Positions 57,867-64,000 of a stretch of DNA of 64,000 bases are shown here, piece after piece; within the stretch, counting starts at the first letter, position 1, and each line of letters opens with the position of its first letter. Location: NCBI GenBank assembly GCA_003013855.2, contig PVNU02001067.1:496001-560000 (forward strand). Reading direction: 5' to 3'. The notes beneath the pieces are model-generated. The model saw only the letters and a list, made by a program, of their open reading frames with translations. It made no database searches and was not told the origin of the DNA. Both the position numbers and the translations under genes were made by a program. This stretch comes from Liriodendron chinense (lineage: Eukaryota > Streptophyta > Magnoliopsida > Magnoliales > Magnoliaceae).

Positions 57867-58326
57867 TGCATCATGTCATTTATGAGAATATACGAGGATT
57901 AAAACAGACTTTCAAGTATTAGTTCGATTCTGTGAAGTAGAGACCGTACTTCGGTACGGGCAGTGCGTGGGGTGCTTAACCTCTTCCCACCTTGTAACCG
58001 TGATCCCTTACCTTGAATCTCTGGCCGCAGATCAAAAGGAGTCATTTTAGAGGAAGGAATCTTCGGAATCCCTTCTCTAACGTTTCTACGGGGTCTAGCC
58101 GACTGTAGATTCGAAGTAATTGGCTAGTGGCGACTCTGGTCTTATATAAACTCATTTAAACACATCCAGCTTAACACGACAACCAAACAAAGCCCTCGAG
58201 AACGAGGCAAGCCAGTGGCACAAACGGCGATTTCGCACTCACGCATCCTCCTCTTCTTCTTTTCCCGAAAGGGGAAGGGGCGAGAACGTCGTGTGAGAGC
58301 GCGGAAAACGGCGAGGGTCCACAGAA

Positions 58327-58344
58327 TGGCGACTCTGCTGGGGA
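58327..58344 (+). promoter_or_regulatory. Primer-binding site (tRNA-Arg type)
   Basis: TGGCGACTCTGCTGGGGA, three bases after the LTR end, exact to the site used by plant Tat/Ogre elements. Confidence 0.85.
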
Positions 58345-60957
58345 ATAACTAGTCCCACTAGTCGTGATCCGACTTGAAAAACAGAATCCTTCCGTACTTG
58401 AAAGTCACTAATCCTCATACAATCTCATCTGCATAGTATTCTACCCAAAACCAAAAAAAAAAAAAAGAAAATCCAAAACCAGAAAAAAAATAGAAAATCC
58501 CAAAACCCAAAAAGAGTAGAGTACAGTCCTCACCATTGCGCTTCCTCGGGCTCAACGCACACGGAGACAACTTCCCTACCGTAGCATAATCCGCACTCGG
58601 GCTCAACAAGCCATGACCGACCACGAAGAAGAAAATCATCTCTTCCCCGCTCTTGAGATGACCGAAGCGCAACCTCAAGCGCAACAGCTCATTGATAATA
58701 CGCCAATCATACAAGAATTGACACAAGGAGTGAGAGCAATGCAAGAAATGCTCTTGCAATTCATGCAAGCACAAGCCACCGCAGCAGCCAACAATCAGGT
58801 TGGCCCAGTTCAGCAATCTCAGCAGCCATGCCGGGTCCTTCCGGCCTCCAGTTCAAATCAAGCACAACCATCGGAGTCTGCCCAAGACTACCGACAACAG
58901 CCATCTCAGCCCTTCGCTACGGGGCATCCTCCTCAGTACCTTCCCACGACAACAAGGCCGTCTCAGGGCACTCCCGTCGCAGGAACTTCCAGTCAGCTTC
59001 CAGTCAATCTTGCAAACAATAGTCTCAGTAGATCTCAGCATGTCCCCGCCGATGGGACTCCTTTTCAATTTCAGCACATCCCCGCCGATGGGATTTCAAT
59101 TCAATTTCCAGCAACAGGGACAGCACTGGCGAATGCCCACAATGGGGGTCAGTGTCAAGCCCACATCAATCAGCGGACAGTGGCGAATACCCAACAAGGG
59201 GGTCACTTCCCAACATCTCAGCCTCCTGCAAACAGGAGCACTTTTCAATTCCAGCACATCCCCGCCGAAGGGATTCCAGTTAATTTTCAGCAATCTTCAA
59301 TTCAGCAAAATCCAGTTAATTTTCAGCAATCTTCAATTCAGCAAACTCCAGTTAATTTTCAGCAAGTTCCAGTTCAACCTTCAGTACAATCTCCAGTTCA
59401 ATTGCAATCCTCTCAAGCACAAGTTCAACGGAATCCAGTTCAGTCATCAAATCAATTTCAGCAACCCGCGGTTGCTTTTCAGCAAGCACATAGGGTCGAA
59501 GACGTCGACCACTATGCCGAAGAAGAACGTGCCTTACTCCAAGAGGCACCAGTCGCTCGAACAGATCACTCAGGACTGGACGAGTTGTGGGAGCAGTTCC
59601 AGATCTTGCAAAATCAGCTTCAGCGACAACAAGGAATTAATCTACCTTCGACCAAGTTCAGAGACTTGTGTCCTTTCCCAGATGCTCAAGTACCTCAAAA
59701 CTTTGAGGTTCCAAAATTTAAAAGATACGATAGCAGCGGTTGTCCCACAGCACATCTCAAGGCCTTCTGCGGAGAGCTGAGTGCAATCTCAGGAAATGAA
59801 GGGGCCCTCATTCGCTTGTTCCAAAAATCTCTAAAGGGCGATGCCCTAGATTGGTACACTTCATTGGACTGCCACCGCATCAGGACATGGGAACAACTTT
59901 CCCAGGCTTTCGTCGACAGATTCGCGTACAATCTCAACATGGCACCCAGAAGAGCCGACCTCGCAGCTCTCAGGCAAAAGAATGATGAGACACTATCAGC
60001 TTACGTGGGACGTTGGCGAGCTATGGCAGCTCGAATGCGAATGCCTATTGACGACGAAGAACAAATCTCCATGATTGTTCATTCAACATATCCAGGCATA
60101 TCCGGGTATCTCATCTCGCATCCATATGCGAATTTCTCACAATTGATCCGTGCTGGAGAGCAAGTCGAATCAGGAATCCGTGCCGGGACAATCTCCCCAT
60201 GGCCTCATCAAGCCACTCCAATAAAAAGGAACAGAGTGAAAGGAAGACCTATCGGGCACGGGAATGGAAACCGCAGTGGTTCTCCTCCCCGCCCAACAGA
60301 GGTAAACAACATCAACACCACTGCTCAAGGAAATCAACATGCTCCCCCACAGGGACGTCAATAGTATCAGCAGAATCCAGTTCAGCATCAGCCTCAGCGG
60401 TATCAGCTACAACCGAATCCTCAGCCACAACCACCTCGACAACAGCAGCAGTTCAGAGGAAACGGTCAATACTCATATCAAAATAGGCAAAACTACAGGG
60501 AGTTCAGGAAATTTACTCCCCTCTCTCAACCACTCAGTCAAGTCATGGCTACGCTGGTGCAGAAGCAGTTACTTACTCTAATGGCACCTCGGCCTCCGCC
60601 TCATCCTCTACCACCAAACTACCGAGAAAATGAGTATTGTGCCTATCATCAAGGGCGTGGCCACACCACTGATCGATGCTATACCTTGAAGAATGCCATA
60701 CAAGACCTGATTGATGACCACAAGATCGTCATCTCGGTCCCTGGAACTTCTCCAGCAGCTTCCACCAATATTCTTCAGAATCCTCTGCCTCAACATCCGA
60801 CGGATCCCAGTTCATCTCGAGGCCCCACCGTCAATAGCATAGAAGAAGAAGAACGCCTCGATCGCTTCTTCTCCCCCATCCATTCCATTCATGCCTACAC
60901 TTATGGGCCGACAAGTCCTCCTCCGATCATACAAGGGGCAAGTCCCTTTTCTCCTCC

Positions 60958-61500
60958 AGTCCTCGAGCCAGTAGTACTCGAAGGAGCACTTCCATATGAT
61001 GTACCAGTTGTTCAAGGGGCACCTTACAACCATTCATGCTGGGAACCAGTCGTCCTGGAAGGAGCACAATCATACATTGAGCCCACATACAAACCTGTCA
61101 TCTTGCAAGGGGCAACTCCAGAACAATCCAATCCGCAATGGAAGGATTATACTCATCAGCAGAAAGAACCCATTGTTTTGGAAGGAGCTCCCCCAGTCGA
61201 GCCAGTCATATTGCAAGGGGCAAACTCCGGAGGCGTGTCAATCACACTACGGCAGCTGGGACGAACAGAGAAACCCCCTGTCATATCAAGAGGACCAGCA
61301 TTCATTCCATGGGAGCCTCCTGCTCCAGGAACAGTCAAGCCAAGACCACGACCTTATGTGGTCTATGAAGACAAGCCTCGATATTACCCCTTCAGCGCAG
61401 GCAACAATGTAGTCCTCAAAGCAGAAGCTCCATACAAGGAAGATCTAGTACCCACACCAGCACCGTTGCAAGAACCGGTGGTCCTAGAAGGCAAAGGGGA
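60958..61500 (+). repeat. PV(V/I)L(E/Q)GA coding repeats
   Basis: About nine copies of the heptad, alternating PVVLEGA with PVILQGA or PVVQGA and separated by 10-25 variable residues, in the linker between gag and protease. Kept in frame, so selected or recently copied. Confidence 0.8.
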
Positions 61501-62784
61501 GGAAAATTATAAAGAGGTCCCATGGCACTATCCAGAATGTGCGGAAGTAGGAAATATCAATCCCAATGGGCGTTGCATCCGAAGAGATAATCAGAACAGA
61601 AGAGATCCCAAAGGCGCTCTCTCAGGCCTCGGCAACAAAAATGAAGCCGCATACGATGTGGCGACTCAGCTCAAGTCAATCCCTGCTCCAATCTCAGTAT
61701 GGGAGCTACTCTGCACATCTCGCATACACCGAGAAATGTTTGCCAAAACCTTGAGCGATGCTCACGTCTCCTCCGATACGGCACCAGAGATGATAGCATT
61801 AATGATTGGACAACTCCTGGCTCCACGCGCCATCACCTTCACAGATAATGAGTTGCCACCAGAAGGACGCGATCATGGGCGATCCCTCAACATAGCCTTA
61901 TGATACAAAGACCTCTGTGTCCCGCTGGTCCTTATCGATAATGGCTCAAGCTTAAACGTCTGCTCACTCAAGACTGCGGAACGTCTGGGAATCAGTCCTT
62001 CTTCATTCCGACCCAGCACCATATACGTCAGAGCATTCGACAACACCCGCCGATCAGTGGAAGGGGAGGTCGACATGGAGGTACAGATAGGTCCGGAAGT
62101 CTCCACCATCACATTCCAAATCCTGGATATATCAGCCTCTTTCAACATGCTGCTCGGACGGCCTTGGCTGCACAAGGTGGGGGCTGTGCCATCAACCCTG
62201 CATCAACGGGTGAAATACATCTATGGAAATCAAGTGATCTCTATCCATGCAGAGAAGGAGCTCAGCATTCCTTCCAATGCTGCTACCACTGAACCAGACA
62301 TCCCGGTCATCAATATCCAGCACTCTGAAGAAGACATCCCGTTTCACAGTTTCGAGTTTGAGACTGTGAACGCTATCGCCAATCTGGAGCCGATAAGGGT
62401 GGACCGTGTCTTTCCACCAGCAGAACGACTAAGCCTCAAGTATCGGATGAAGAATCATTTCAAGTCTAGAAAAGTATCGCTGGTATACAACCAACGCAAA
62501 TGGGGACTCGGATACAGGGCAATCTTCATGGACAAAAGAAGGAAGAAATTTCGGTGCTCACCCATCCAATTCGTCAAGCCAGGAGAACCTTGCAAAGATC
62601 CAAGAGGGAATCAACCGACTGCACTACACAAAGGCCTCCCGATGAGCCTAGTTTGGGCCACGTGGCCCCCCATTCGATGGGATCAGATTCTCGAACCGTC
62701 TAAGCCTCCAGAGGAAGAAGGAAATGATGAAGACAAAGAAGGAAGCCAAATACAGCACCTTCAGGACCAGGTTACTCTGACACC

Positions 62785-62960
62785 TGCTCTCAACCAGGGG
62801 CACAACCTGCCCGCTTTAACTTCAATCAACCAGGGACACAACCTGCCCACATCAATCAACCAGGGGCATAACCTGCCGACTTCAATTCCAGCCAGCCAGG
62901 GGCACAACTTGCCCATCTCAGCATCAATCAGCAAGGGGCACGACTCGTCCATCTCCGCAG
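62785..62960 (+). repeat. INQGHNLPTS coding repeats
   Basis: Five to six copies of a 10-12-residue unit (NQGHNLP, QGHNLP, SKGHDSS) after the protease. A minisatellite in coding DNA. Confidence 0.8.
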
Positions 62961-63371
62961 AATCAACATCATCAATCATCAGCCAGGGGCAGAAGCAGCC
63001 CATCCATTGGACCAAGAAAGGGAAATGGCCAGCCCTGGATTGGTCCGATGTCCAAATTCCAAACTCATGTCTAGCCGTAGAACCAGATGAACTGCAATGC
63101 GAGGTAAGTGACCCGGGAGGGACTAAGTACGATTCAGATCTCGAACCCGACCAGCAAGAAATCATGGTCATTGGGCCAGACTGTGATTCTTCGCCCAAGT
63201 CATCAACCCCCACCTCTCCAGGGGAGGAAGTGTGGGGTCCTGAATGGTCATCCGTTCCCCTAACTTTTGAATCAGCCAAAGAGCCATCTGAGGGCTCTGG
63301 CTTAAAAAAAAAACGCTTGTTTAAGCAGCGACCGGAACTTTGGAACAAATTGGGCTCAATCATGGTCTGCA

Positions 63372-64000
63372 ATGCCTACTTGTTCAAAGTCCCATGAATT
63401 TCGAAAATCCAATAAAATAAAAAACTTTCAAAAGCCAAAAACATCTAGCATTTCCATTTCAGAAAAATCTCAAAAACCAAAAAACATTTCTTTTCCTGCA
63501 TTCAATAGTGTGTCAAGTTCGTCTAAAGAGTCACATGAGTTTGAAGTCGAATCATATGATTTCGACATCGAATTAGACTTCGAGCTCATGGGTCTGGACG
63601 AAGCTCGGGATGAGGAAGATGATGATCCTGCTCTCGAACTTGAGGATCTCCTCAAAAAGTTCAAATCTAAAGCCAATGTTGTAGCCGATGATTTCGAGAT
63701 AGTAAACTTGGGGACACCTGAGATCCCTAGGGAAGTACGCATTGGAAAATTGTTGCCACCTGAGATGAAACAGAAAATGATAGAGTTCCTAGCTCCAAGA
63801 TTGTCCAACTTCGCGTTCTCATATGAAGACATGCCGGGGCTCGATGAAGAGCTCGTTGTACACCATCTGCCAACCAAGGCAGATATGAAGCCAGTGAAGT
63901 AAAAACTTCGAAGAATGAAGCCATAATGGGCTCTGAAAGTCCGAGATGAAGTCATGAAGCAGTACAACGCGGGATTCTTGGTAGTCTCCAACTACCCTGA
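63372..64000 (+). pseudogene. Start of pol (linker and reverse transcriptase), runs off the window
   Basis: Opens in a different frame from gag-protease, overlapping its end by 26 bp. An acidic linker (LDEARDEEDDDPALELEDLL) leads to FEIVNLGTPEIPREVRIGK and MIEFLAPRLSNFAFSYEDMP, then GLDEELVVHHLPTKADMKPV, the classic segment before gypsy RT. A TAA (63900) and another TAA (63924) interrupt RT finger residues (KLRRMKP, WALKVRDEVMKQYNAGFLVV). RT catalytic motifs lie past the window edge. Confidence 0.8.

Larger units (their letters stand above)
56793..58323 (+). repeat. 5' LTR of the Tat/Ogre-type element
   Basis: 1531 bp, TGTAGACACC to GGTCCACA (imperfect 7-bp inverted ends TGTAGAC/GTCCACA). 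Contains a 15-bp tandem array, a TATA box and a 142-bp tandem duplication. The partner LTR is beyond the window, so the end is inferred from the primer site. Confidence 0.8.
58613..63397 (+). pseudogene. Gag-protease polyprotein of the Tat/Ogre-type element
   Basis: One reading frame of about 1,594 codons with only two internal stops: TAG at 60362 and TGA at 61901, both explainable by C-to-T change. Order: Gln-rich N-terminal third with FQHIPADGI and VNFQQSSIQQ repeats; gag core (VPKFKRYDSSGCPTAHLKAF, LKGDALDWYTSL, SQAFVDRFAYNLN, about 59700-60180); a zinc-finger-like CAYHQGRGHTTDRCYTLKN (about 60638); a linker with PVVLEGA/PVILQGA repeats (60960-61500); an aspartic protease with LIDNGSSLNV and FNMLLGRPWLH (about 61930-62170); and a tail with QGHNLP repeats. 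It would build the particle and process pol. Confidence 0.85.
56793..64000 (+). mobile_element. Tat/Ogre-type Ty3-gypsy retrotransposon, 5' part
   Basis: 5' LTR (56793-58323), tRNA-Arg-type primer site, then gag, a long Pro-rich linker, protease and the start of RT, running off the window. The tRNA-Arg site, the large gag-protease frame with repeats and the RT start are typical of the Tat/Ogre clade. There is no room for the extra ORF1 that Ogre elements carry before gag (primer site to gag ATG is only 270 bp), so it is closer to plain Tat. It is inserted in the TNP2 gene. Only about four stops in 5.4 kb: a fairly young copy. Confidence 0.88.

Noticed and set aside
62761..63372. 203-codon minus-strand frame
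   Set aside because: Antisense shadow of the gag-protease tail; its repeats mirror QGHNLP units.

Overview
This window looks like nuclear DNA of a seed plant, most likely an angiosperm with a repeat-rich genome. The evidence is plant-type Ty1-copia and Ty3-gypsy retrotransposons with tRNA-Met, tRNA-Asp and tRNA-Arg primer sites, CACTA transposons, a GT-AG-spliced plant amino-acid transporter gene, and AT-rich spacers with long (TA)n and (CT)n tracts. There is no bacterial, organellar or CRISPR content. The species cannot be fixed from the sequence.

Layout. 1-0.6 kb: remnant of a copia element on the minus strand (LTR plus RNase H end). 2.1-14.5 kb: a decayed copia element (gag, protease and integrase remnants) split by a complete Athila-type gypsy element (3735-13757), then cut off by a diverged Athila-like LTR (14493 to about 15545) and a degenerate minisatellite (about 15545-16110). 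16792-36893: a CACTA transposon with AGA target duplication, cut-down interior and hairpin-type subterminal repeats. It holds two independent copia elements, each with a perfect 5-bp target duplication: copia A (17290-25065, TGATA) and copia B (25079-35571, ATAGG). Each of these was invaded again by a solo LTR (23769-24821, duplication CTAGT; 29095-31021, duplication CTCCG). 38098-45110, minus strand: the five 3' exons of a GABA/amino-acid transporter of the AAAP family, the only convincing host gene; its introns carry interspersed repeats. 45.1-48.2 kb: two copies of a palindromic MITE family, one with a perfect 9-bp duplication. 48.2-54.35 kb: two more solo LTRs of the 1.95-kb family, separated by microsatellite DNA and an unidentified open frame. 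54.9-56.8 kb: a decayed CACTA TNP2 transposase, cut by a Tat/Ogre-type gypsy element (56793 to the window end) whose gag-protease frame is nearly open.

How the parts relate. Almost nothing here acts as a cooperating pathway; the window is a stratigraphy of insertions whose order can be read from target duplications. The most interesting shared pattern is that several unrelated LTR families carry arrays of short palindromic or transcription-factor-like motifs in U3, upstream of a TATA box. The motif differs in each family, and differs even between two relatives of the Athila LTR.
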